Source: Cordilura impudica
Taxonomy: Eukaryota > Arthropoda > Insecta > Diptera > Scathophagidae
Assembly (NCBI GenBank): GCA_963682025.1
Contig: OY821518.1
Location: 227,800,736 to 227,864,735 of the forward strand
Reading direction: 5' to 3'
DNA: 64,000 nt
Shown piece by piece: positions 12,303 to 23,465 of this stretch. The position numbers and the translations under genes are program-made. The notes below the pieces were generated by a model that saw only the letters and a program-made list of their open reading frames with translations, did not search any database and was not told the DNA's origin. Every line of letters begins with the position of its first letter. Position 1 is the first letter of the stretch.

Positions 12303-12541
12303 TCAGGGGGCAAATCGTCGCAGTCGATATCGAGTAGAATCAATCGAAATTCTATATTTTGGTTTATTATTTAAAGAAGACGGACAATCGCCAGACCTCG
12401 TTTCACTTTTACTACTAACTATGGAACATATCTCGTTAGCTGTGACAGAGTAAAATTAATCTTAGTATTTTATTTTGGAAAATAAAAAAATAATTTCGAT
12501 CGAAATATTTCGATAACGAATGCGACGTTTCGACCCCAGAT
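12303..12541. mobile_element. Small inverted-repeat element (MITE-like)
   Basis: Left arm ggggcaaatcgtcgcagtcg then atatcga..atcgaaatt; right arm aatttcgatcgaaatatttcgataacgaatgcgacgtttcgacccc is its inverted partner with mismatches. A single arm of the same kind occurs at about 5590-5630. No coding capacity; superfamily unknown. Confidence 0.6.
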
Positions 12542-12544
12542 CGG

Positions 12545-14510
12545 TTTATACTGGGACCGTCCTCATTGCTGAGCAGTTCTTTTTTTTCCTATTTTCCATG
12601 GTTTATATTTTTTTATCGTGTTTTTGTAACATATACGAGTAAATCGTTTTCCCATCATTTCGGCTTTTATTATTTCCGAACTTTCGAGTCTTGTATCCAA
12701 CATTTCCCGCCCGCAATACGTTTTCTTTTCTTCACTAATTTAACTGTTTTTTGAATGAAAAAAAATCTTAAAAAGGTGGACGGATTTTCTTTAGAAAGTT
12801 TATAAATAATTTTAAGGTGCTCTAATTCATTGAGTGGCATTTTGAATACTTATTGATCAGAAAACAATATGGTTTTATTGTGGAATTCATAAGTAGAAAA
12901 TACAGTTACATATATTTTCGGAAAAAATGTGGTTGTTAACAACGTCTATTTGAAAGCGCTTTAATAATATTCCATATTTTAGTGGCCTATATGCTATATT
13001 TGTGTGTTTTGTGTCTGTAGGCCATTTAGGGAGACATCAATATGTGAAAAAAATCTTTAAATAAATTTAATTATGTATAATGAATTTTAAACAGATTTTA
13101 ATTTTAAAGATGTACGTATGTGAGTAAGTATGTGTGTAGTACATGCTGTCATTCATATTTATAGGTCATTTTTGAAAAAAAAGACCATGCAGCCAGACAG
13201 CCGACCATTAAAGTAGATGACAACAAAAGTTTTCTTTGGGAATTAAAAATTGTTATAATTTTTCTTTGACACTAGAATTTTATATTAATTGTTGAGAATT
13301 CTTCATTTTTATTTGTTAAATAGTAGAATTTTTATTTACATTTGAAGAAACTTATAATTATTGGTTAACAGGTGAATGGCCAAACCAACAAACAACACAG
13401 CCTCATATATTTATGTTTTTGACATATTTAAGATCTGTAGTAAATTTATGAAAACATTTTAAATGTATTGAAAAATTTCCACTGTGGCGATCGAAATATA
13501 GAAAAACAAAAGAACACAATAGTAAACAGATTTTAAAAACACATAAACTGTAACTCAGGCCAATACTGAAATGTTGTTGGAAAAATAACACTGGAATTTG
13601 ACCTAAAAGTTTCCGGGATCTACAAAAAATGTTTGAGCTAGACCCACTGATCGAGTTTTCTGAGTTGACGTTACAATGTCCGCTATGGCTGTCTGTCCAG
13701 AAATGTTTTCACTTCATTAAAAGTTTTAGTATTCACAAATTTAAGTTTAATATAATAATTTTATGCCCGAAAATTTCGATCTCCATTTAGAATTTCTCTT
13801 AGAGAAGAGCTGCAAATATTATGGTTAATCCGAAATTAGAATATCTAGAAAAAAGAGCTGAGAGTCTGAGGCAATTTCATTAGACAAATAATTTCACCTG
13901 CAGCTAGAGTTTTATATTTTGGAAAAAATTGCCGGGTATTCTACTGTTCTTATGTTAGGAACTATTGGCCGGGTACCCGTCAATTACAAACTACTAACAA
14001 ATGAAACCGGGTGTAATATTATAAATTTGTACAACTATTTTCAAAATAAAAACTGTCTGATCATAAAGAAAATGAAATTAAAGAAGTAAAAACTAATACG
14101 ATTTTTAATGTTTCCTATGACTGGATAATTTATTAAGAAAATCGATTTTATTTATTTTACTCATAGATAGTAAAAATCAACAAAAAAAAAAAAAAAACAT
14201 TCTAAATTTTCAAATCGAACCAATTTTGTTAACCGAAATATTTTTTTTGCTTTTCAATATGAATTAAAAAACCAATAATTTTATTTTTAATGTCATTTAA
14301 TTTACTTGCCCGAAACCTATTTTTGTAGTGAAAATACGAAATTCTAATTCATATCAATTTTACTAGCTTTACCAAAAAAAAAAAAAAAAAATCATTAACT
14401 CACTCTCTCACAGGACAGATACAATGGGAGGCGTCAGAACTAATTATGTATTAACCCGCTAAATTTGTGTGCCGTTACTAGGACCATTGAGCATTAACAC
14501 ATATAAGGTT
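12545..14510. other. Unassigned stretch
   Basis: About 2 kb of A+T-rich sequence with only short, uninformative open frames and several poly-A runs (for example near 14182 and 14374). I recognise no gene or repeat. Confidence 0.5.
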
Positions 14511-14511
14511 C

Positions 14512-14754
14512 AGAAATAAATGTTTAGTTTTTAACTTAAAAAAATTATTGAAAACCGTTTTTAAAACCAGGAAATCTAAATGGTGCGCTCCACTTAATGT
14601 TTTACTATCAATGAAACCGACTTCAATTGATTATGAACGGATATTCTCTATTAAACAAAATAAGGAGTGGACCTTTCAAAATTGCATTAGTGATTTAAAA
14701 ATATTAATTCTTGAAAATAGCATTGCTGTAAAATTCATAAAATATTTATTTTAA
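14512..14754 (+). pseudogene. Possible hAT transposase C-terminal fragment
   Basis: A 68-residue open frame (14548-14754) contains LLSMKPTSIDYERIFSIKQN and ends ISDLKILILENS. This resembles the dimerisation tail of hAT transposases, where a PTS..(S/D)xER(V/I)FS motif is followed by a short L-rich helix. Nothing of the upstream hAT core is visible, and no inverted ends could be placed. A chance resemblance is possible. Confidence 0.4.
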
Positions 14755-15571
14755 ATATTATATTTGTCTTTTTGTTGTTTTATCTTTTAATTATGAAATT
14801 ATACAGTGACAGACAACTCAATAGAATCACTAAAAAATCTTTACTTAAAACCAAAATTTTTACACAATCACTATAGTATTTTCAATCAATTATTAAGAGT
14901 ATAGGTTTTAGCTAGTTAGACTATACGATACCCTATACCATGGCCTAGAGACCCTATCTCTTCGGTCCAACTAAGTGGATATAGAAAATAAGCATAAACC
15001 AAATTTGAGTGGCATTTTTATTAATTTCTTTGGTTGCAAATATGAAAAAGTTTATATCGGAAGCTATTTAGGTCAAAAAAATAGACCGATCCTGACCATT
15101 TTTGGTAAAGTCACTTATATTTTGAAAAAATATATACAAACCAATTTTGAGAAAAAACTGTGTTTTTTGATAGATTTAAGTGAAAATCGGGAAGCAGCTT
15201 TATATGGAGTCTATGACAAAGAATTGCCATATGGGGTTTATTTTTGGACAACTGATAAATGGATATAATAAACATATACAAACACAATTTCAGCGAGATC
15301 TATATTATAATTTGGATCTTATGGTCATTTAAGTTGATTTCATAGCGGTATTTGTATTGGGACTTGGTCTGAACATGGACCGAATTTCACCAATTTCAAT
15401 AGCGTTCATCCTCTGGCCGATATAAGCTTATATACAAAATTTCAATAAAATATATTCAGATTTGCGACCTGTAGTTTGATTACAAGGTTTACATGGACAC
15501 ACAGACGGACGGACGGACATCGCTAAATCGATTCAGAAAGTGATTCTGAGTCGATCGGTATAATAAAAGAT

Positions 15572-17097
15572 GGAAAAATGGTAAAATTTTACCTATTCCT
15601 AAATCAAATAAAGAATATCGTCCCATTGCTATCCTACCATACTTGTCTAAAGTGCTTGAAAGGTTATTGCATCAGCAAATTGGAAAACATGTCAAGAATA
15701 TGGGCCTACCCTCAGACAGACAATCAGGCTTTCGTCCTAAACATAGCTGCATAACTGCACTCATTGATGTGTCTGAAGATATTCGTGGGTATATTGATAG
15801 TGGTAACATTGCATTTCTAGTGCTCTTAGATCATTCAAAGGCATTTGATACTGTGAATCATGAAATACTCTGCATGAAGCTAATAACTTTTTTTGGTTTC
15901 TCTCCTTCCGCAACTCGTCTTATATCGTCTTATTTAGAAAATCGACAACCATACGTTAACGCCAATAATAAAATATCAAATGTGCTTCCAGGAAAAAAGC
16001 GCGTTCCGCAAGGTTCGATTCTAAGACCACTTCTTTTCACTATATATATAAATGATTTGCCTAGGCAACTTTCGTATTGTAAAGTTCATATGTATGCTGA
16101 TGATGTGCAACTTTATGTTTGTAGTCGTTTCGATGAAATAAATAACTGTGTTGCGAACATAAATGTGGATCTTAATCGAATTCACTTATGAGCTCTGACA
16201 AATGGGCTATGTCTCAATCCTTCAAAGTCTAAATGCATCGTTATTACTCGAAGATCAGTGCCTTCCCTTGCTTTACCAGATATTATGCTTAACCGTCAAA
16301 TTATTGAAATTACACAAAAAACCAAAAATCTTGGAATTATTTTCAATAAAACTCTCACCTGGTCTGATCATATAAATGTCGCTTCGGGAAAAACGTATTC
16401 AATGCTTCGATCACTGTGGAAAACTCAACATCTTACACCAGTCCATGTACGAGTTCTACTTGCAAAAAACCTATCTAATTCCAACTTTGTTGTACGGATG
16501 CGAACTATTTGCTAGCTGTGATTCTATTAGCTCTAGGAAATTAACAACTAAGTTTTATTCTATATTAAGATACGTCTACAATTTGAAAAGATCATCTCAC
16601 ATAACACCGTAAGCACGAAAACTTTACGGTGTAAATTTTTGCGATCTCTTGAAGATACGATCATTGATACTGATGCATAATATTATAGTTACACGTGATC
16701 CTACATATCTTTTTAATCGAATATCCTTTCTACTTCAAGAAGAAATAATTCTATAATTCAAATAAGATATAAAAGTTTAGTCTCTGAATGGCAGTTCTAT
16801 ATACAATGCATACGTCTTTGGAACTTGCTACCGCCAACATTACAATATTTAAGCAACGCAGGACATTTTAGGAAACAAGTTTTCCAATTTTTCAATACCA
16901 TTTAAATATTGTTTAAACTTTGCTTTGTTTTGAATATATGTATGTAAAATAATTTTTGTTATCTTATTTTTATACAAATTATAAACTATGTTATATTTTC
17001 ATTAAATACTGTATCACATTATACCGATCCTGTACTTTAATTATAAGACTCTTAGTCTTGTTGTGCAGGAAACCAAATAAATTAATAAATAAATAAA
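15572..17097 (+). mobile_element. 5'-truncated LINE (CR1/jockey group)
   Basis: Begins inside the reverse transcriptase domain and ends in a short 3' tail of aaat units (about 17070-17097), typical of non-LTR retrotransposons that end in short A-rich repeats. It interrupts the family-A repeat within 'aaagatgg / atatttttgg'. 5' truncation is the usual outcome of target-primed reverse transcription. Confidence 0.88.
15590..16905 (+). pseudogene. Reverse transcriptase of the LINE, broken
   Basis: The visible domain starts at the EYRPIAILPYLSKVLERLL region and passes through GFRPKHSC, LDHSKAFDTVNHEIL (first catalytic Asp region), RVPQGSILRPLLFTIYINDL and MYADDVQLY (catalytic YADD). It goes on to LNPSKSKCIVITRR and the thumb region NLGIIFNKTLTWSDHI. 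A TGA at 16189-16191 stops the first 182-residue frame. A frameshift near 16470 moves the LLAKTYLIPTLLYGCEL region to another frame, and the tail is further broken. No endonuclease domain is present because of 5' truncation. The YADD motif and layout indicate a CR1/jockey-group element; the exact clade is not decided here. Confidence 0.9.
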
Positions 17098-17382
17098 TAT
17101 TTTTGGTAGTAACAGACAGCAGCACAAAGCAGAGTTCAGAAAAAAACACACACTGAATAAAAAACTAGTACATATATGTAAACAAACATAACTTAGGCCA
17201 ACACACACATATTTTTATTTTCATATCAATTATGTTTGTTTTTAAATTTTCTTCGGTGCCCAACACAATCATGACTGTGTTCGTTTTAATATTTCGTTAT
17301 TTCCACGAACATTTTTGTATCACGTATTTTTTGTTTCGATCACACATAAACCACACATATAAGAGTGTTGCTTTATTCGAAG

Positions 17383-17640
17383 TTCGTGTTCTGGTACGTG
17401 TACTGAAAAAAAAAACAGAACATGTACAATAAACAGGTTCGAGTTGAGTTATATTTTAAGTCGTGTTCTGGCTCGTGTACTAAGAAAAAACAGAACATGT
17501 ACAATAAACAGGTTCGAGTTCAGTTATATTTTAAGTCGTGTTCTGGCTCGTGTACTAAGAAAAAATAGAACATGTACAATAAACAGGTTCGAGTTCAGTT
17601 ATATTTTAAATTCGTGTTCTGGCTCGTGTACTGCTTAAAA
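17383..17640 (+). repeat. ~75-bp tandem repeats in the left hAT arm
   Basis: tcgtgttctggctcgtgtac recurs at 17461 and 17536, with variants near 17384 and 17612, so the period is 75-76 bp and there are about four units. Each unit also carries gaacatgtacaataaacagg and ttcgagtt..agttatatttt. Confidence 0.9.
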
Positions 17641-18382
17641 TTGAAATATCAATTCGGGATCTGATACACCCCGATAAAAACGACAACAATTGTTTCAACC
17701 AAATTTATTAAAATTTTATTGACCCTTCTTTATGACTTACGTTGCAAATTGTTTAAAATTGTAAAATATTTTAAAATTTTATTGGCCATTTTTTCGTGAT
17801 TTACGTTGAAATTATTTACAATTGTTTTTATTGACTGGTTTTTAATAAAAGATGGTAATAAAATACTTAAGACACAATAACTATTTAGCATTATAAAAGT
17901 TACACTTGTTCGTTGTTAGGTTTTTTTACATTAGCCACTCCTATTTTCGAAACCAATTAGTGTCATAGACGAAAAACCCAGGATCTTTTGCAAACATTTT
18001 TTTTTTTTTGTAACATATAACTTTAGACACAAACAAATTATGCATCATAATAAACACAATCACCCACCCTTAATTTGCGAACCAATTAGTGTCAATGCAC
18101 AATCCTTTTCTCAAAGAATTTTTGTGATGTTTTGCGTAAAAACTCAATGAGTGTCAATAAAAAAAAACCCAAAAAAATATTTTCAAATTTTATTGTCCCT
18201 TTTTTATGACTTACGTTACAATTGCTTGCAAGTGTTACAATTTCACGCAATTGATTTTGCAATAAATAGCGAGTGCGTGTGTCATTTATTCATTAAAAAT
18301 GGTTCAGTTTTCATTAGATCGTGATCTATAAGTGTACTGTGTTATTGTGTAAATTGCAAATATTTTGTGAAAATTAAAAAAA

Positions 18383-18571
18383 ATGGAAAGCAATAACAGA
18401 AATAAGTTTTGCTATAAAAAATACGCAACTTTTAATAGCGAAACGAAAAAATTTACATGTCTGATTGAAACCTGCAAGAAAGAATTAAGTGCAGAATGCA
18501 GTTTTTGTGTCTTAAGTATTTTATTACCATCTTTTAATAAAATAAAAATCAGTCAATATAAACAATTGTAA
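18383..18571 (+). CDS. BED-finger-like N-terminal fragment in hAT element
   Basis: A 62-residue frame starting MESNNRNKFCYKKYATF with CLIETCKKELS. hAT transposases often begin with a BED zinc finger, where a Phe-rich start leads into a CxxxC pair such as C(K/E)xC. Here the Cys pair is visible but the expected downstream His pair is absent, because the frame runs into the right inverted arm and ends there. It is probably the first exon or stump of a transposase gene whose body was deleted. Upstream (about 18300-18380) is the only stretch of the element that could be a promoter or leader. Whether it is expressed cannot be told. Confidence 0.4.
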   Translation: MESNNRNKFCYKKYATFNSETKKFTCLIETCKKELSAECSFCVLSILLPSFNKIKISQYKQL

Positions 18572-18769
18572 ATAATTTCAACGTAAATCACAAAAAAATG
18601 GCCAATAAAATTTTAAAATATTTGACAATTGTAAACAATTTGCAACGTAAGTCATAAAAAAGGGTCAATAAAATTTTAATAAATTTGGTTGAAACAATTG
18701 TCGTCGTTTTTATCGGGGTGTATCAGATCGCGAATTGATGTTTCAAAATTTCGCAGTACACGAGCCAGA

Positions 18770-19065
18770 ACACGAATTTAAAATATAACTGAACTCGAAC
18801 CTGTTTATTTTACATGTTCTATTTTTTCTTAGTACACGAGTCAGAACATGACTTAAAATATAACCGAACTCGAACCTGTTTATTGTACATATTCTATTTT
18901 TTCTTAGTACACGAGCCAGAACACGACTTAATATATAACTGAACTCGAACCTGTTTATTGTACATGTTCTGTTTTTTTCTTAGTACACGAGCCAGAACAC
19001 GACTTAAAATATAACTGAACTCGAACCTGTTTATTGTACATGTTCTGTTTTTTTTCTTCAGTACA
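18770..19065 (-). repeat. ~75-bp tandem repeats in the right hAT arm
   Basis: Inverted counterpart of the left-arm repeats: agtacacgagccagaacacg and gaactcgaacctgtttatt recur about four times with small differences. Differences between arms indicate that each array evolved after the arms formed. Confidence 0.9.
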
Positions 19066-19313
19066 CGAACTTCAATTATGTGTGATCGAAACAAAAAATA
19101 CGTGATACAAAAATGTTCGTGTAAATAACGAAATATTAAAACGAGTCATGATTGTGTTGGGCACCGTAGAAAATTTAGAAACGCACATAATTGATATGAA
19201 AATAAAGATATGTGTTGGCTGCTTTAGAACACAACATTGTGTGTTTCGTGTGTGTATTTTCTGAACCTTGGCACAAAGTCATTATACACAAACCACATAG
19301 TGGTATAGGGTAT

Positions 19314-20212
19314 AAATACTTTTTTGAATTAAACAAATTTCCGAGTACGATACTCGCAGTCTTGGCATTATCTTATAATTTTGAAGTATGCTTTTGGAAA
19401 AAGCCATAAGTATATAAGAGTCATATTAAAGTAAAAGCAAAATGCTCTTTTTTATAGAAAAACGTTTACAAAATCTAAATCGAAATAAATGCATGCTTTA
19501 TGTGCCCGAAAATCAACATACATTATACGAAAAACTTCGTTATTTCGCTATAAGAGCGATTCGTGTAAAATAACCGAATACTTACGAAAGCCTTTCTTAC
19601 AATATTCGACACTTTTATTTCGTTTTAGAACTTTGTGGATGCTAAAACATATTTTAATTAAATTAAAGAAAAAATGTTTAAATTCCAAAAAGGTTAAATT
19701 AATCTGTAGTCATAACAAGACTATAGGCCAAGTTTTAGAGCAATTGGATAAGGGGGAATGGGGTTGACCCACGACAGACAGACAGAGAGTATGAGTTAAA
19801 AGAAAGAATTTAAAAACTTCATGACACATACATTTCTAACAAAAAATTAATATATGTAGATTCCAATTATATCAATTATTATCGAAAAATATCAAAATCG
19901 TATAATTTATATATTAATACGTGAAGGTAAATTTTTAGTTCCATTTTTAAGCAATATGCGGGCACGGAGGAGTGTAAAAATTGGCATAGTTATAGTTCTT
20001 ATGGAGGAGAAGCTGAGAATGGTAAAATTTATGTTTAATCTGTCTTAAAAATATATTAAATTAAATTAAATAAAATATTTATAAAAATTCGTTACACCCT
20101 GTTAATGCGAATGATTTAAGTTATATATCAGACCCTCTATGTTGAAATGTGAATTGCTAAAATTGATTAACATACCTTTAGGCTCATTTAAATATTCATA
20201 ATTTTTTTAATA
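19314..20212. other. Unassigned stretch with one repeat fragment
   Basis: No gene recognised. At 19695-19790 the text 'taatctgtagtcataacaagactataggcc' and 'aattggataagggggaatgg' match the repeat at 27.46-27.53 kb, so it includes a fragment of that family (family E). Confidence 0.6.
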
Positions 20213-20655
20213 TATCTGTGATCACAGGCGGTTAATGCGCCTAAGTCGAAAATCATGCTTTCGAGAAAAATAACTTTTTATATAAATGTAGTGAGAATTC
20301 ATTACGACTTAGGTCAGTATATTATTATTAATATCTTTTTAATAAATAGTGTTAGAGAAATGGGGATTTCACGTAAATATAAAGCGTTTTTAGTAGAACA
20401 TGTTAGCATACATAACCCATATCGTCGAATATCATGCTTTTGAGAAAAATAACTCTTTATATAAATATAATGGGGCTTCATTACGACTTACATAGGTCAG
20501 CATGTTTTCATTAATAACTTTTTAATAAACAGTGACAGAGAAATAGGGATTTCACGTAAATATAAAGCGTTTTTAGTAGAATATGATAGTATACATAACT
20601 CAAATAATTCTTAAGTCGACTTAGGCGGTTATCGCTTGTGACCACAGATATATAG
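20213..20655. mobile_element. Inverted-repeat element with 178-bp tandem core
   Basis: Left arm atatctgtgatcacaggcgg then cctaagtcga; right arm tcgacttaggcggttatcgc then gtgaccacagatatat. Between them a unit starting atcatgctttcgagaaaaat is repeated at 20252 and 20430 (period 178). No coding capacity. MITE-like, superfamily unknown. Confidence 0.7.
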
Positions 20656-20712
20656 ATTAAAAAAATATTGGAAGAAAAAAATTTAATGAAAAAATAATAT
20701 ATCCTAAAATTT

Positions 20713-20745
20713 GCACTCGAATTTCGAGTGCTGGGCTATTCTAGT
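20713..20745 (+). mobile_element. Helitron/Helentron-like 3' end
   Basis: A hairpin CACTCGA..TCGAGTG (714-730) is followed 10 bases later by CTAG and T (741-745). Helitron-group elements end in a short hairpin then CTRR before a T. The same hairpin occurs inverted at 50.68-50.71 kb, again followed by CTAGT. The 5' boundary was not found. Confidence 0.5.
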
Positions 20746-20889
20746 ACAATTTGTTTCGTAAAAAACATATTAGCTTGTTTTCTGTATAATTTTTGTTTTA
20801 TTTCAGTGATAAGTCTTTCAATTAAAACGAAATGAGAGAGAATTTAATGTTTTACAAGGCAAATTTTGATCTAAAATGCAATATTAACA

Positions 20890-21540
20890 AACAAAATTGT
20901 GGAATATGGCGGAATTGCATCCAGCTCGAGTCACAGTGTCGTGTGCGGTTTCATCAAGCTGCATTGTCGTAAGGCCAGGCAATACAGTTTTCCAGAACTA
21001 GACCGAAAGAGAATCAACTATGTGTGGTTTCAACACAATGATGCCACTTGCCACATAGCCAGGCCATTTATAGCAGAATTGTACCGAATTGTTCCTGAAA
21101 AGTTGATTTCAAAAAACTCCACATTTGGATGATTTAATGCATTCAGCTCGTGTCACAGAGTGGTGTGCAGTTTCAGTAAGCTGCATTATCGGACCTTACT
21201 TTTTCGAAGCAAACGGTCGTAGTTTACGATCAATGGAGATGTGGAAAGGGGATTTCTTTCCCAGAACAACGCTGCAAGAGAATCCCTTTCAATTCTGTGT
21301 GATTTCAAAAAGACAATTCAACTTGTCACATTACATGTCCTTAATAAGCAGATTTCAAGATAATCCACATTTCGTTGGCCAGTAAGGTCTCCTAAAAAGG
21401 AAACTTTCGAATATTCTACGAAAAAAAATGGCTACGAAATTGTTTTCATATAATGTCACTGGTATTTTTCCGGCGTATTTATTCATTTATTCGACTATAG
21501 AATGAATTCCCGACTTTTCGGCCATGGAAAAATAGATTTC
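20890..21540 (+). pseudogene. Mariner-like transposase relic, rearranged
   Basis: Pieces in several frames: YVWFQHNDATCHIARPFIAEL followed by VPEKLISKN (20899-21132), and HSARVTEWCAVSVSCIIGPYFFEANGRS (21125 on). In insect mariner-type transposases of this subgroup the order is HPARVTVWC..GPYFFE, then the VWFQQDGATCHTAR block, then ERLISRNG and WPARSPDLTP. Here the GPYFFE piece follows the WFQHNDATCH piece, and a partial second copy of the first block starts at about 20910, so the gene was duplicated or rearranged as well as frameshifted. Confidence 0.7.
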
Positions 21541-21934
21541 CGAAACTATGAAAGCTTAAACCGGAACTAGCAGAGATCAGAACATTAAGAATATGACCGA
21601 GAACCCGTTTAGAAAAATCTTATAACAAAAGTCGTTTCGCTCGTAATAGTAATTTTTGTACAAATAAAAGTTCTAAGGTTGGATGGTTGCCCCGAAAAAA
21701 TAACTCTTAAAGGAACTTACAAGATGGACTAAAAATCTTAGGCATTTGAGTAATCTTATACATAAGTATGTATATTAAAAGAATTTATGAATAAACTTTG
21801 CATTCAGGATTTTTTTCAATATTTTTTTTCTCTCAAACCTCTATAACTAGAGTTCTAATTAACGTAGGCTGTTGACTTAGGTCTAAGAACACTCAGTGGA
21901 TCAAGCTCCTTCTTTTGAGCTATAACTGCTTAAA

Positions 21935-22334
21935 TTCGTTGGGTCTGAGGAAAGTTATGCGTGGAGAATCAACTTTACTTTTACTGTACGTTAACTTATC
22001 TTGGCATATTTTGGCATTACTGTACGTTAACTTCTTTTTGGCAAATTCGTTGGGTTTGAGGAAAGTTATGCGTGGAGAATCAACTGTACTTTTACTGTAC
22101 GTTAACTTATCTTGGCATATTTTGGCATTACTGTACGTTAACTTCTCTTGGCAAATTCGTTGGGTTTGAGGAAAGTTATGCGTGGACAATCAACTTTACT
22201 TTTACTGTACGTTAACTTCTCTTCGCATATTTTGGCATTACTGTACGTTAACTTCTCTTGGCAAATTTTGGTATTATATTATAAAAATTAATATAATATA
22301 ATATAATGCTGCGGAGCAGCAGGGGCCCTCTAGT
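21935..22334 (+). mobile_element. Helentron-like end with 110-bp tandem repeats
   Basis: A unit beginning ttcgttgggtttgaggaaag recurs at 21935, 22046 and 22156 (period 110-111, about three units). Then come an ataat-rich run and the hairpin GCTGC-gga-GCAGC (22308-22320), followed by aggggccctCTAGT (22321-22334). Tandem repeats followed by a stem-loop and CTAG-T match DINE/Helentron-type Helitron relatives. The 5' end was not found. Confidence 0.6.
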
Positions 22335-22684
22335 TTTAATTTTAAAATATTTTAAGTATTTGAGAACTGCACTTAAAAACTTTTTGCTATAAACGACGAT
22401 TTGTATATCAAACATTTATATCTGAAAACTGAAGAACGTTATTTCAAAACGTTTTTATATAAATCAGTTTCCAGATTTGATATCTGATTACCAAGAAAAC
22501 TTATTAGAACCGAAAAGCAACATGAATTCATGTAAGTTAAATTCATGTTAATTTTTCAATATAAATACGATCGGTAAGTTGGTGAAATTATCTTGGAAAA
22601 AACTTTTGTTTTTAATTTTATCTACATATACATATAAATCCACTAAATTCAAATTGGTTGAAATAAATTAAAAAATAAGCTCAC

Positions 22685-22815
22685 CTGTAAGTCAGACAGC
22701 GAAGCCATTAAATCATCTAGTTCTTTTGTAGCCGAAGAAGCATAAGCTTGATTAGCAGAATTATTCGGTGAGAAAGAATCCTTTTGTTTTACGACTTTCT
22801 CCTCCATTTGTCTTA
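22685..22815 (-). CDS. Pax: Paxillin exon 6 (LD4 motif)
   Basis: 131 bp between acceptor TTTATAG and donor CAG|GTGAGC. It completes a codon begun by a leftover G in exon 5 and ends in phase 0. It encodes VRQMEEKVV and, at its end, ATKELDDLMASLSDL, which is the paxillin LD4 motif; LD4 is known to bind partners such as FAK and the GIT/PKL family at focal adhesions. The next exon should carry LD5 and the LIM domains, but I could not find it to the left within the window, implying an intron of more than 22 kb. Confidence 0.93.
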
Positions 22816-22878
22816 CTATAAATAAACGAAGTATTTTAAAAACTAAAACGATATCATATACGATGTAGATTTACTTAC

Positions 22879-22970
22879 CGGGACCTTCAGGTCCAACTAA
22901 ATTTTCTGTTTTAGTTTCACGTACGGTAATTGTTACATGACGACCAGGAGTAGGAGATTTAGTGCGTGCC
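22879..22970 (-). CDS. Pax: Paxillin exon 5
   Basis: 92 bp. The acceptor ends CGAAAG and the donor is CCCG|GTAAGT. It enters in phase 2 (GG from exon 4 plus G makes Gly) and leaves in phase 1. The translation includes ARTKSPTPGRHVTITVRE and a GPEGPG end. This linker between LD3 and LD4 is rich in Ser, Thr and Pro, as is usual for the unstructured half of paxillin. Only 63 bp of intron separate it from exon 6. Confidence 0.9.
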
Positions 22971-23056
22971 CTTTCGAGAACAAAAAAACAAAAATTGAGT
23001 TAATTTTTTATTACGAGTAACTAAATTTGAAATAAAAAAAACTAAAAAATATTTAC

Positions 23057-23201
23057 CCATTCGGTACTGCATATAGAGATGCATTATCCATTTCATTTAG
23101 CAAACTATCTACAGTTGGACGTTCTTCAACGGAAGCATAACTATTGTAAGTATTATATTTTGATGATGGTGTACTATGAAATCCCGGTGGACCAGAAATA
23201 T
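23057..23201 (-). CDS. Pax: Paxillin exon 4 (LD3-like motif)
   Basis: 145 bp, acceptor ATTTTTAG, donor GG|GTAAAT. It starts in phase 1 (G plus AT gives Asp) and ends in phase 2. It encodes DISGPPGFHSTPSS and then ERPTVDSLLNEMDN, close to the vertebrate LD3 pattern RPSVESLLDEL as I remember it. The upstream intron to exon 3 is about 11.3 kb and holds several transposons, including the unusual 31.1-34.1 kb element. Confidence 0.92.
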
Positions 23202-23465
23202 CTAAAAATATTTAGAAAAAAATAAATTTGTTATTATTTTAAGTTACAAAACAATAGGGAAAAAATGTGTGGTGCACGTAGTGAAAACTATCAAGGACAT
23301 GTCCCTTTGATACTATACATTGATATCGGATTAGAACAAATATTCTGAATAACTGATTCTTGCCATATTAAAAAGGATTCGCTCTGGAAGGAAATTCATA
23401 TAAAAGATAAATAAAGGTCTGAAAGGATTAAATCCATAGACTTGAATAAATAAGCAAATTAAAAA

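Larger units (their letters stand above)
17130..19270 (+). mobile_element. hAT element with ~0.75-kb inverted arms
   Basis: Flanked by GCACAAAG at 17122-17129 and 19271-19278, an 8-bp target duplication as expected for hAT transposons. The ends read CAGAGTTCAGAAAAAACACA and, inverted, CAAGGTTCAGAAAATACACA. Arms of about 750 bp (17130-17882 and 18505-19270) are inverted copies and include tandem repeats. A spacer of about 620 bp carries a short BED-finger-like open frame. It has no full transposase, so it is probably a non-autonomous derivative. A shorter relative lies at 54893-55498. Confidence 0.9.
14908..19313 (+). repeat. Family-A repeat split by two later insertions
   Basis: The left part (14908-15571) starts gactatacgataccctatac and runs to 'gatcggtataataaaagatgg'. 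It resumes as atatttttggtagtaacagacag at 17098-17129 and ends as cacaaagtcattatacacaaaccacatagtggtatagggtata at 19271-19313. The gaps are a LINE (15572-17097) and a hAT element (17130-19270). Joining the three pieces restores the normal family-A order. Confidence 0.9.
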
